Source: Cheiracanthium punctorium
Taxonomy: Eukaryota > Arthropoda > Arachnida > Araneae > Cheiracanthiidae
Reading direction: 5' to 3'
Assembly (NCBI GenBank): GCA_038373885.1
Contig: JAWZYV010019475.1
Coordinates: 160,001-224,000 of the forward strand
Length of the DNA stretch: 64,000 nucleotides
Positions 27,401 through 38,822 of the stretch are shown one piece after another (position 1 is the stretch's first letter; every line of letters begins with the position of its first letter). Both the position numbers and the translations under genes were made by a program. The notes below the pieces were generated by a model. It did no database searches, was not told where the DNA came from, and worked only from the letters and a program-made list of their open reading frames with translations.

Positions 27401-30400
27401 TGTAGAAATAATACGAAGGAAAGTTTTTATTGTAATTGGAATAGTTGATACTTTTTATTAAAATTTACATTTTAGCTAGTATATTCACTTTCTAAAATCT
27501 ATTGAATAATATACTCGAAACATTGATTTATATTCAATTCTATGAACGGAAATTAAAAGTTGGAATATTATTATTTAAAATTTCTGCAACTTAGATAATA
27601 TCGTTATGTTGTGCAATGAAAATCGAAGAAAAAAATAACATTTTTTTTTTAATCGACGACTATTTAATTACCTAAAATATAATTTTTTAGTGATAAGTCC
27701 AAATTTAATATTTGTACAATTACTCAGGCATTTTGTATTTACACGTTTTTATTGATATAAATGTTCAATCATTTTGTATTTCTGAATTGCGCTTAGGACG
27801 CAGATACCTATTACAATATAAGTGAAAAATCGTAAAACAACACAATTATTTTGTTATGATATTTTCAGTCTTATTCTATTGATTTACCTTAAATAGAACA
27901 ATTTATTGCTTATGGTGGTTTTGGTCTTCACATCCATCTTTATCTTTGCGGTTCCAGAACACTGTGACTGATTTATTAAATGAACTGCTTCGTTTTAATC
28001 TTTCACTGATATGTACTTATTTTCATCATTTAATTTTAATGAAATCATTTAATTTTGATGAAATCATTTAATGAAATCATTTAATTTTGTAAACTCCTTT
28101 TTTCCTGATGTATCCCCAAAAATAAACTCGGAGGGTGTCAGATCTAAAATGCAAAGCATCTGTACTCTTGTATTCATGTCGTCAAAAAACACATTTTTAT
28201 AGCATGTGAGTGCTATTATTAGGGCAACGATTTTTGTCTGCACAAGACAAGACGTTTCACTTTTCAAGGGTTGTCAGATAGTGTGTGTGTGTGTGAGGTT
28301 AGTAAAATGTCAAAAGTCTTCAAGGTTTACCATTTTTGGTTTACCATATTGGCCAGTGTGGCGCCAAAATGTAAGTCACCAAACCCAGCTGGGCGATATC
28401 TTCTATAATTAGCTAACCCTACAGTTTATTGTTTGGGAATACGAATTGCTGTCTTAAAGACGTCCATATTAGTGTAAATAAAGGTGAAGTATAGTTGGTA
28501 TATGCAAGGTAAAAATTGCAAAACAGTTTTAGTAAGCCCTTTTAATACAGATTTCAATTCTGAAGAAGTATTTCATGGAACAAGAACGATAAATACGCCA
28601 CAGTCATGGATTATGATACCCTTTCCAACTTAATGGAAGAAGGAATTCAAGTAGGTATGACACATGGATTATGATACGGTTTTAATATAAACCACTTTAG
28701 TGGGGATTTAATATGTTTGAGTGCTTCAGATTTTCTTTCTTTCTTTCCGTTCTTTTTTATAATAATTATATATATATATATGTAGTTGATATGTGTGTAT
28801 GTGTGTGCTATACAATTATTGATTTTTTAACATTTAAAAACTCCTGAACTATTTATTAATTAATTACTATACTTATCAACATAACATGAGCCGTTTTGTT
28901 TGAAAGTGCTGTAAATTATATGGAAATATGTAAGGGCTTGTATTTGAACGGTTTGTAATTTCAATAACTGCGTAAATTTATACTGACGAAAGGATAAAAA
29001 TTTTGAAGGATTACTTTTGGAAACTTTTTTAGATAAAAAAACTCATTACAATAGTAGGTCATACAATAGTAGGTACTCATTACAAGATAGTCTTTTCGTC
29101 AAAAATGGACTTACACCACTTTGAAAGAAAACTACTCAAATAAAGCATCTGTAAAAATGTGTTGTTTACAGTCCTCGAGTAAAATGATTCTACTCTCATA
29201 CTGTCTTTGAGTAACGATTTGATATGTGAATCACCAGAAAATATTTTTCGATAATGAGTCACTTCGTTTTCTTAAACTGAAGAAAATTGCCTTACTTTTA
29301 CCCGAACATTAATCTGCAGCTGCTTGTAATTTAAATTCACTGAATTGTATAGGTTACAAGTAACTAGCACAACTTATTGGTGAGATTAAAGCAATTTTTT
29401 TCTGTGTAATGTTCGTACATGTCAGAAATTTCAAATAAATTAACCTGATTTATAATTTTCTCATATCACCTCGCGACGTATTATAGTTAATATCACCTAT
29501 AATTCTCTCTATATCAAAATGAACAATCTAATATATAATTAATTAAACGCCAAAAATAGACACTTATTAGTTCATTTATATAAACATCGGTCGTTATAGT
29601 GAGCCTCTACCGTAACCTCTAGAACGTTAGCCTTTCTAATAGCTTTTCCCACTAACAACATCCTTGTAGAGAGATCGATTACCCTTGTCTAAGAAAAATG
29701 TAAATGCCACTAGAAATTTACTGCATTTAAAAAATAAAAATATTACCTAAAATACTCATAACATTAAAATTGTAATGCTTTTCTCTTAACTCACTCCCTG
29801 TTCGGAAAACCAATTTCTCTGGTTAATGAGATAAGCCTGAGCGATCGGAAGATCGATTTTTGTGGGAGCGGTGCTTATGTTACTGTACTTTACGTGTTTT
29901 TTCCCAGCGATAGTATTTGGTAGATATAGACCGATAGCGTAAAAGGTGTTAAATTTGAATAGCGTTTGTTTAGATAATACTAGAGTATTGCTGTAGATCT
30001 ACAAGTTAATAGTCCCAAAATGGTGCTTTCTGCAAGTCGGCAGGGAAATAAGAAAGAACTGTTATCATGAAAGGGTAAAATTCTGTTTTAAATTGCTTTT
30101 CCTCTGATTCGTCATATATAGGCAATATGACGAATATGAATTGTATCATAAATGTTTGAAATCAATACACACCTGGGCAGTTTTCTAAAAATTTACTAAA
30201 TTGATGGTTATGCACATTTTTTTTACATGTTGAAATTATAAAGTTCTATAATGTAAAATATTAGTTATGCTATAACGAAACTTTTGTTTTTTGTATTTAT
30301 ATATATGAACTGATACATAGTCTTATGTTGATATTATACTGTAATTTTTTATCCCTAAAAGTAGGGAAACAAATGTTACACAAATATTTTACATAAAATT

Positions 30401-30844
30401 TATGCAATTCAAGAATTATTTGCATTTTTTGTATGAAAAATATATAGTTGTTCTTTAATATTTTCTGACTAATCAATCTAAACTGCATAGTTACAGCGGC
30501 TGAAACCAAGGTCAGTGCTTGCATTAAAAAAAAATTCGGATTATTAAACCTAGGCTGTAAAGTTACACTGAAATTAAGACTGCTACTTCAAAAAAATTTC
30601 CACCTTATTGACAAGACATATACCGGCAATTGCGGCGCCAACTTGCATTATAAATATGAACTATATTATAGATATAAAATATACTATGGAAGTCCCCGCA
30701 TTTTCATTTTCAGTCATGTTATTTTTATTCGAAATATAACTGTAAATATAAAAAAGACAAACATTGATTTTGGACCACCTAATACTGTCTTTCAGTAAGG
30801 CGCTATTAAAACACACAATGTAATTTTTAGTTTTTTAATTTCAA
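21430..30844. other. Long featureless AT-rich stretch
   Basis: More than 9 kb with no recognisable gene or TE end. Small items: a 61-codon frame at 21955-22140 followed by CTGCAG|GTGCCA (weak exon candidate, no homology recognised); a short tandem of ATGAAATCATTTAATTTTG-like units at about 28026-28090; (GT)7 at 28281-28295; (TA)n at about 28767-28781; a 9-bp inverted repeat ACCCACATT/AATGTGGGT near 27126-27169; and a repeated CATGGATTATGATAC at about 28605 and 28663. Confidence 0.5.
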
Positions 30845-31045
30845 TAATGTAACATCGAAATTAAACGTATGCTAGCAACATTTTAATAAAAATACAGATA
30901 CTTTTGAAAGGATGTATGTTGTAATGTAACATGAAAATTTAATACATATTAGCAACATCAGAATAAAACATTAACCATACTTTTGTTGAGAGGTGTGCTA
31001 TTTTGAAGCATCAATATTAAATACATAATAGCAACATCCTTGTAT
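30845..31045. repeat. Three-copy ~78-bp tandem repeat
   Basis: Imperfect units start near 30845, 30922 and 31002. Each begins TAATGTAACATC/TAATGTAACATG/TTTGAAGCATCA and continues ATTAAA(C/T)(G)TAnnnTAGCAACAT. The spacing is 77 and 80 bp. Divergence between units indicates an old duplication. Confidence 0.6.
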
Positions 31046-31248
31046 CAGTGTTAATCACAAAATCACACTAGATGAAAAGCATGTTAACGAGATCTCTGTA
31101 CACTGCAAAACTTGAAAGGATTACAATCTTATATTCCTTATATTAATTTCCAACATATTCACTTAATGTTCAGCTGACAAATATCCTATCTATCCCATTT
31201 TACCCCTACTATCCCATGTAAAATAGTGCATCACAGACTTCTGCCTGA

Positions 31249-31347
31249 AATTACGCCTATAGCAAACAAATAAACCTATAAAAACGATATATCAACACTC
31301 TGTAGATATCGTTTTTATAGGTTTATTTGTTTGCTATAGGCGTAATT
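31249..31347. repeat. Perfect 42-bp inverted repeat
   Basis: Positions 31249-31290 (AATTACGCCTATAGCAAACA...) are the exact reverse complement of 31306-31347, with a 15-nt loop. The DNA could extrude as a 42-bp stem. Lack of any mismatch in otherwise decayed surroundings implies recent origin or gene-conversion-like templating. An assembly fold-back artefact cannot be excluded. Confidence 0.8.
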
Positions 31348-31513
31348 AAGGTTTCCCTATTCAGAGCTGTGTCGAGTGAAAACTACTGGTCAGAATTTTT
31401 CCCCACCAAATCGCTCTCCCATGGTCTCATTAAGGTTTCCTGCAAATTTGATAGCATTCTGACCTGTAGTTTTCCCTGTAAACAGCTCTGAATTGGAAGA
31501 TTTTAATTATAAA
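31343..31513. mobile_element. Short TIR element, TTTCCCTATTCAGAGC family
   Basis: The left arm TTTCCCTATTCAGAGCTG...GAAAACTACTGGTCAGAAT is inverted at the right as ATTCTGACCTGTAGTTTTC...ACAGCTCTGAAT, giving arms of about 55 bp. The interior GGTCTCATTAAGGTTTCCTG and the ends match the larger element at 49259-49737, so this is a shorter family member. Its left edge overlaps the right arm of the perfect palindrome. Confidence 0.6.
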
Positions 31514-31529
31514 TACCATGTCTATACAG

Positions 31530-31745
31530 AGGCGATCGGAAAGTAATCAAGGGAAATCATGAATAAAAAGTAATTACTAAAGATTTTGTAACAAACTTTT
31601 TATTTTTGTATGTACGAGCATTTGGCTATTTTTTCGCATAGTCACCACGTACTCTTATATCGTATGGCAAGATTTTTGCATACCTTCATCGTTTAATTCC
31701 ATTGCCAGTCCATAGAAACCACAATGAATGCTTATACATATTTTG
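31530..31745 (-). pseudogene. mariner transposase C-terminal fragment
   Basis: Read on the minus strand, the sequence gives a decayed C-terminus: NGIKR, a stop, a short unconserved stretch, then RGDYAKK followed by a stop. This resembles the ...GDYVEK-stop terminus common to mariner transposases. A 3' non-coding tail follows, ending CTTTCCGATCGCC near 31533, possibly the element's TIR. It lies head to head with the + strand core at 31775, so the locus is rearranged or contains two insertions. Confidence 0.5.
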
Positions 31746-31774
31746 AAACACTATAAAATTTGTATTGAACCGTT

Positions 31775-31970
31775 CAAAATCGTAAAATAGACTTCTTGCC
31801 AAAAGTTGGGATTCTCCTGCATGATAATGCCCGTCCACAAACCGAAGGAAAGCAAAATAACTTCTTTAAATTGTCAAGTGAGAAAAATTTTGAATTCTAC
31901 CCAACAGCCCGAATTTTCCCATTCCCCCATTCTTCTCCAGTGAATATCATCTTTCTTGAAAATTAAAGGA
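31775..31970 (+). pseudogene. mariner transposase catalytic-core fragment
   Basis: The + strand frame encodes FLPKVGILLHDNARPQTEGK, which contains the LLHDNARPHT motif around the second catalytic Asp of mariner transposases. It continues to a degraded equivalent of the HPPYSPDLAPSD block (FPFPHSSPVNIIFLEN) with stops shortly after. The usual third acidic residue region is altered, so the copy is inactive. Followed by an unrelated GC-rich block and then another mariner piece in the same orientation at 32425. Confidence 0.65.
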
Positions 31971-31989
31971 ATATTTGAGTGCTAAGTAA

Positions 31990-32424
31990 CTGGTGAGTGA
32001 CGAAGAGTGTCGTTGTTGTTTGTTACGCCCTGTGACAACCGCATACGGTACAAGATTCCCCCCAGAAAGGAAGGCGATGGGCAGAGGGGCCTTCCATTTT
32101 TAGTGGGCCCAGTACGAGGAAGTACAACTTTAGCCCGGTGTCCCTTAATTTTGAACCAATTCCAGAGAAGGGACCAACCCCTTAAATCGGCACCCCAAGA
32201 GGTATCCTTTTAGAACTTGGAGGACATTGGAGTCACGACGGATTTTACGTGCACCGGCTCTCATTAGCGTATACGGCCCCACAGCAGTCGAGCCGAGAAG
32301 GAGTTGACCCTCCCAAGCACTGGCCAAGCTGGATGCTGCTTGACTTGCCGTGTTCTTATGGGGACGGAGTTTAGCGCCCAGACCACTGCTGCACACATGC
32401 ACGAAAAGTGTAAAGGAATAGTGC
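31990..32424. other. GC-rich block interrupting mariner relic
   Basis: About 430 bp of clearly higher GC than its surroundings. Open frames on both strands (109 codons minus, 92 plus) have balanced composition but no domain I recognise. It lies between two mariner pieces that would be adjacent in an intact element, so it may be a later insertion, but I see no TIR or target duplication. Confidence 0.4.
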
Positions 32425-32520
32425 CTAGATTTCTGAATGGACCAGCAGCGGAAGTGTACGATGGAGATATACAAAAACTTGTTTTATGGTATGATAAGTG
32501 CTTAAATGTACGGAATGGGG
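32425..32520 (+). pseudogene. mariner transposase C-terminal fragment
   Basis: The frame reads FLNGPAAEVYDGDIQKLVLW followed by YDKCLNVRNGEN. This corresponds to the (F)YxxGIxKLVxRYDKCLNxxGDYVEK end of mariner transposases, with the terminal GDYVEK degraded. Same orientation as the core fragment at 31775-31970. Confidence 0.6.
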
Positions 32521-34610
32521 AAAACAGCCTAATCTATGCGCATTGCAAAATAAAAAATCCATTCCGAAATCTTCAAGGGTAATTTTTTATTTTTCGAACG
32601 GGTATTACTTTTTGAACGCCCTTTGTGCATATACTTTTCATTTCAATATAACTGCAGTACCTTTTAGATTAGTTACCTCGAGAAGAAAGTGGTATAATTG
32701 CAGAACCTAGAGAATTTTATTTTTATTTCCTACGAAAAAACTGCTGAAAAACTAACAAAACTATATGACGTAATTAAATATTGAGCACATCTCCGCGGAA
32801 AAAGTTGAAATCTCCATCCGTGCGAACAATCTAAGTGCTATTACTGAATTGGAATGACTCTTTCACAGATGAGAGAATCTGCCAAGTGTGCCAATGATTA
32901 AAGGCAGCTCTTAAAAACCTTCTTAGTAGAAATGAGTCGAATCTCATTACCACGAATCTCACTTAAAGGGAACTTTTCTAAATTAACGGATATTTTATCG
33001 CTTTTTAAAGGCATTCTCATTAATTTTGAAATGTGATGTTGTGCTTAGCTTATTTTATTTTACATTAGAAAATGTTAGTTTTTCAGCGACATAAAATTCA
33101 ATTTTCTACTGAAGGAAAAAGTCTAATAGTTTTCTTTCGGTAAATGTTAATTACTATAGGAAACTAAAATATTGAAAAATAAAAGTTTTCAGGAAGCTGT
33201 ATTTCTTGAAAACTATTATTTTCGTGTTAATTAAAAAACACGCAAGTTTAATTAAAGTTTAAACCACGCACTGTTCAAACAAATATGACTCTCTTTGAAG
33301 AATTATTTTTATTTACCAGGAGAGTAATTAATCACTGTGGATAAACTCATTACAAAATTATTTGTATAATTGATAAGTTATACTAGAAAAATGTACTATT
33401 TTCAGATGTACCGTTTATCCATAACAGGTTACCTAGGCGTGTTTTAGATTTTTTTTTCTAAAGAGAAATAATCTAAGATTATAATAAGAAGAGTTGGCAC
33501 AGAACGTTGAGATGAACTGCTTATATATAAAATAGCTTAAGATAGTTTACGAAAAGAAAGAGATAAATATAAATACATCTGATTAAAAAATATAATCGTA
33601 ATGTTTCATCTTACAGGAAAATAAATTAAAGTAAAAATATAAAAATATTGTATAAAAAAATCAATAAGAAATGACAAATAAATGAGTAAACGAATAAATA
33701 AATTTTTTATTTACTTTTTTGATAAATGAATTAATTATAAATATTCATGTATTAAAAAAAGAGCTTGCACGGCAGAAGATTCGAGCCCGTGAATGCGACA
33801 GTATGAGTCAACAAAACTTGTTAAAGAAAGTGCTGGGGAAATTTTAAGCCCATTGTTCTCGACTGTATTTGAATATTGCATATTAGTATTTCATATGTAA
33901 TATACTCTATATACTACTACTACGCCGAAGATAACTAAAATTCGTATTTTCAATCTCACAGGTTCTCTTGTTAGTAGGATTCCGAAAAATTGACTTTGTT
34001 TTCTATTTAGCCATTTAACTAGATATTATATCTAAACACACTTTAGGAGTCAAACACTCGACATTTAGGATTCAAAATTAAAAGTGTTTATTTTTGAGTA
34101 AAGCAATCAAATACTTCTATACTAGGAATATGTACATACATACGATATTTTATTCACGAATAATATTGATACATTAATTGTTAAATTTATTTCAGAGGAC
34201 AAAGAATAGAAAGCCTTATTTACTGCAACTTTCGATCAAGAAGTTGATTATCAGCTGCGAAAAATAGAAAAATTTCAAAAGTTTTTGTAGTATTTGTTAT
34301 AATTTTATTAAGAGAAAATATAAAATTATTTAATGTAGAATTTTTTTTTCACGTATGGGCTTAAAGTTTGCGTATAATTGAAGTAGACTGTCAGTTAATT
34401 TTCAGAACAAATACAGAAATAAAAGTTATTTAATATAAAGGATAATTTTACAACTGGAAAAATAATTAATATCATAACTGTCTCAGAATTTGTAATCTAT
34501 TTGATCATAAATTGTAACTGTAGCTTAACTTGGAGATGTACTTAAAAGTATTGATTTTTCAATAAAGTGCTCAAATATTTCTCTATTGTTCTATATAACA
34601 CCTGGAGATA
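32521..34610. other. AT-rich non-coding DNA
   Basis: No gene recognised. A tRNA-B-box-like ATTCGAGCCCGTG occurs near 33779 without a supporting A box or cloverleaf, so I do not call it. Confidence 0.5.
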
Positions 34611-34618
34611 ATAGCTGA

Positions 34619-34783
34619 CAGGGGCGTAGCCATGGGGGGATAGGGGGGTCATAACCCCCCCCCCACGAGGAATTTTTTGCAATACTAAATTTATATTCTT
34701 CACTCCCTTATCACACATGTATACATATATGCGAATTGTATTAGTCATAAACCCCCCATGAAAAATTTCTGGCTACGCCCCTG
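34619..34783. mobile_element. hAT-type MITE with 8-bp target duplication
   Basis: Ends CAGGGGCGTAGCCA and TGGCTACGCCCCTG are inverted repeats. The flanking 8-mers ATAGCTGA (34611-34618) and ATAGCTAA (34784-34791) match at 7 of 8 positions, the signature of hAT transposition. At 165 bp, with G/C runs beside the TIRs and an AT-rich core, it has no coding capacity and would need a hAT transposase in trans. Same TIR family as 62810-62949. Confidence 0.85.
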
Positions 34784-34791
34784 ATAGCTAA

Positions 34792-37700
34792 TATCCTTTT
34801 CTACCTCTTATATGCCATTATTTGTGTTCTATTTTGCATGAAATCACTTCATTTTACAATATACTTGAAAATATTAAGCAGAACAGAGAATATTATGCTT
34901 TTAAGACACTATCATTCTTTTCTTTAAAGCAAAATCTAGTGTTTTTTCACTTTCCATAGCAACTTACGCTTAAAATCTTCGATGGTTAAAATCTATTGCA
35001 AATATTTTATACGATAAATTTCTTTTCCCTTTATCAAGAAACTTTTTTGAAAATAAAGCATTCAATTTAACTAAAGAGGAAGAACTTATGGAAGTACACC
35101 ATGCTTGATAGAATTTCTCTGTTGGCATTAGAAAATTAAACTGATGTATTAACAATCATTATAAATGCTGTTTTACAATCATTTAAGAATCCCGAGTGCT
35201 TATTGAATAATACTCATGTCTTCAATGCTCTGGTATTCTCGTATTACATGCATTGAAACCTTCTCCAAGCCTTTTAGTTGGTAAAGAAACTTTTAAAACC
35301 ACCCTTATATAAATATATATATATATGACTTACTAAATATTATTTCCTTCCTCGTTTTTCCCTTTTTCCCCAAGGGAAAGGAAAACCAATGGTATAACTT
35401 CTGCTGCAGTAGCAGAAAAAAGTTGGGGAAGAAAAGGTAGCATCTGCCCCAGGCGCCGACTTACGGATGGCACCAAATGATACGAATATTACGTTATGTA
35501 GACGCGGGGGTGCCAAATATAGAAATCTTTCCCCGGGGGTGTTGCATGTAGTTGCGTGCTTGTCTGTAAGTTTTGTGGGGCGTTTTCATGAAATGTGCTG
35601 TACTTACAGAATCCAACATTTCAAAGATAAATATTTGCTGTTCATGTTCCTTATAGATTACAGTAGTAGAAAAACTGAGAATGTTTAATGCAAAGTTTTT
35701 TCTTATGTAAAAACATTGTAATCTTACAGTGTCATTTTTAAGGCTCAATCAGAATTTAATTTAGACATATCTGATGCTTACTCCCTATAGATATAAATTT
35801 TTAAAAAAGCATTTTGCTTTGTACAACATCGCTTTCAATTATATGAAAGCTTGCTTTAAACTGTTTCACAGTATAATACAATGACATAATGTGGTATTTG
35901 CTATATTTAAGGCTGTGATAAGAATAATAACTCTAAATTTTCTTGAGCTTCATTCATTTTAAATATCAAATTCTTTTGTTTAATGATGCTTGTTAATCAT
36001 AAATTTTTAAGTTGGCTTTTGGGTAATGGATCAATATTTGGATATACAATTTGAATGATTAATATACAAACATGGAGAATTACTATTTCTCCGTCTCAAC
36101 TAAATTCTAAGTGTAATTTATAATATTTTATAAAGCTTGAATGGATATACATTTAATGATAATTTAATGATAACTACTGAAATAAAAATTTATCTTGTGG
36201 TGTTTTCCACTTTACGGGTTCAGATATTTTTTTCATAACGTATATTTTATTAAGTCTTTGTTTAAAGACGAAATATTTCCTTTAAACTTAAACAAATGAT
36301 ACTTCACAGATACGCACAAACACACACACACACACACGTACAGGGCTTTAACGAACAAACGGTGTGGGCGAAATTAACGATGGTGTGCTGGTCCAAAAGC
36401 ACTAAAATGGATAACGGACCAGTAGAATACAAAATTTGTTGCTTCGTCTGGCCAGTAACGTTTTATTAACATTTTTCTCTTGCAGACTTTTCGCATTTAT
36501 TTCCACGCTGCATGCCATCTAATTTCACCAATACATGTCATAATTAGATTTATTTAATATTTTTATAGTGGGTATTTACATTCTTTAATTCAGCTGTCAA
36601 TGGAAATCAAAGATATTGCTCATACAATTTCTTTTGTTTGCTTTTTTTAAAAAATCTTCTTTACGGACCATTGATGAATGTTACGGACCCTGGAAGACAT
36701 GGAGCCACTGCTATATATTCTAATTTCTACTCCTGTAAATGTACAGGTTAAATCATAAACATGCTATAACTTTTAAAGAAATAAAAATGTAGCACAAAAA
36801 CACTTTACATTCATTCAGTCTAAATTTTCTATAGAAATAACTGTTTGACAGTGAATATAATCTGAAATAAATCTATTGTATTTGAAAAATATAGGTAGAT
36901 AAATGTCTTTTAACAGCCGACTAAAATGTAATAATCTTACATTAATAATATTCTTGCACATACATAAAATAAAAATATTTTATCCAGAACTATTTATCAC
37001 AGAAAGAAAATGATGCTGTTGACATTAAATGAAAAGGAAAATATAATGAGTATTTTTGAAAAAAAAAATGCTTGAAATGCAAAATAAAAAAAATAAATAA
37101 ATAAAATAATTTTGGGGGTAAAATGAAGTTCCTTTTTTTCACATTATAAATCGTTGTGTATGTTAAAAATATGGCCTTACATTCAGCACTAAAAACCAAA
37201 TTTTCATGGGAATTGTTTTTAAATTATTCTGTAACGTTCAAACTTAAATATTTCTTTTCATAAAATCAAAATATTGTGAAGATTAACCATAGTGAAAGAA
37301 CTGATGATGACAAGTAATGCAGACTGACAATTTCATCCTCACATGTTTATCTGAGGTTAATTCTACAAATAAATCAGTTAATCTGAATACATAGCAGAGA
37401 ATTCACACTCTATATTATCATTAGGAAGATTGTAACCAGTAGTTTAATAAGCTGCAACATCTGCCGCCATCGTTTGTAAACAACTAAGGTCCAATGTTGC
37501 CTGTAAATAAGGCTTCTGATATTATATTAAGGAAATGGAGTTACTTTAAATATGTATAATTTTTAAACGAAAGAGGTACGGCAATGTTTTACTGAGTAAA
37601 ATGTTTATTTAGCTTAGAATATAATGCGATATAGTAATTTATATTCCTCTATCACAACGGCGCATGGCATCCTCCTTATCTCGCTTGAAAATCCCCTTCT

Positions 37701-38604
37701 CGCAGGCCACATAATGCCATCTAATATGTCACTGTCCATCTCTCTTGCCGCATAATTCCATCTAATATGTTACTTCAGTCTTGCGATCATGTAATTCTGC
37801 GTAACATCTTTATAATAAAGATTAATTATATCATATACTGCAGATCTTTTATAAAGATGCTCGTATTAATAAAGAATACCCATCCTGAAGACCCGTGATA
37901 AATGTTCTCCAGCGTACTTTAAACGCACAGTACATAATTTATGTAACATAATACAATATTTAAATTTAAAGCATCCCAATTTCTATAGTAATTAAATATA
38001 GAAGTGGAGTAGTGAAAACACATGTCTTCTCCCTAGAGCCGTTACCAGAAATATCTTTAGTGTCATGCAAATATATTCAAAGTATATACCATCTTACATA
38101 ACGTGTGGGATATTGTCAAGCTGTGGAATTATCTTCGCTTGAATTATATAAAAGGGACTGGGATTCATAAAGGCTCCATGCGGTTTGTTAGGAACTGAAT
38201 TTGACTATAAGAGCAGTGTGTTTGGAATGCCGAATAGTCTCATTTTACTGCCGTGGTACCATTATAGCTTGAGAATCTACTAAGTTGTAAAAACATACTT
38301 CTAGAATCTAAATTTTAAAAACATACTTCGAGTCACACATGCTGGGATAATCTCAGTTGTAGTGTTATGAGAATTTAAAAGAAATCGGCTTATGTATAAA
38401 CGATTCAGTTGTAAGACGAGCTTTGAAAAATGATAAACATAACAAGCATAATAATTTAATATACGGGAAATAGTTCTTTAAGAATCATTTTCTTTTAATA
38501 TTGTGCTAAAAAATTATTCCTGACATGCATATACTAAATGATTAAGTAAACTTACATTTTCAAAATCATAATTTCCAGCCTTTGGCAAAAAAAAAAAGAA
38601 CTCC
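34792..38604. other. Non-coding DNA with minor repeats
   Basis: Contains a (TA)n tract near 35315-35327, a GC-rich fragment at about 35450-35540 starting CAGGCGCCGACTTACGG that resembles a hAT MITE end without its partner, and a (CA)11 tract at about 36316-36337. At about 37690-37790, ATAATGCCATCTAATATGTC and a variant lie ~50 bp apart, a decayed tandem. No gene recognised. Confidence 0.5.
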
Positions 38605-38688
38605 TGTGAGGAGTGGGGTTCGAATGAAAGTTCGCTTTCGAGAACCAGAGTACAAATCTGGTGCCTTAGACCGCTCTGATATAGTTAA
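38605..38688 (-). pseudogene. tRNA-Leu-like pseudogene
   Basis: On the minus strand GAGCGGTCTAAGGC is the conserved D-arm of tRNA-Leu (A box). It is followed by a perfect anticodon stem CCAGA...TCTGG, a variable-arm-like TTCTCGAAAGCGAA, and TTCGAACCCCAC in the T-arm position. The anticodon loop TTTGTAC would give UGU (Thr), not Leu. The T stem and the acceptor stem (TTAACTA with TCCTCAC) do not pair well. An 11-12 nt T run on the minus strand (38587-38598) follows as a possible pol III terminator. Best read as a decayed tRNA-Leu copy or the head of a tRNA-Leu SINE. Confidence 0.6.
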
Positions 38689-38795
38689 CTGCTTTTAGAG
38701 ATAGCTTCGCTACGAACTAAATCTTCCCATCTATGTATGTGATGCTAATGCTTGTAGCGCTGATGTTTGTAATTTTACCGAGTCGGTCAGCTTAA

Positions 38796-38822
38796 ATATA
38801 TATATATATATATATATATATA
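38796..38822. repeat. (TA)n microsatellite at TE edge
   Basis: An alternating TA tract runs directly into the CAGGGTATCC end of the neighbouring element. Confidence 0.9.

Noticed and set aside
33760..33830. tRNA-like ATTCGAGCCCGTG box
   Set aside because: No A box at the right distance and no cloverleaf on either strand.
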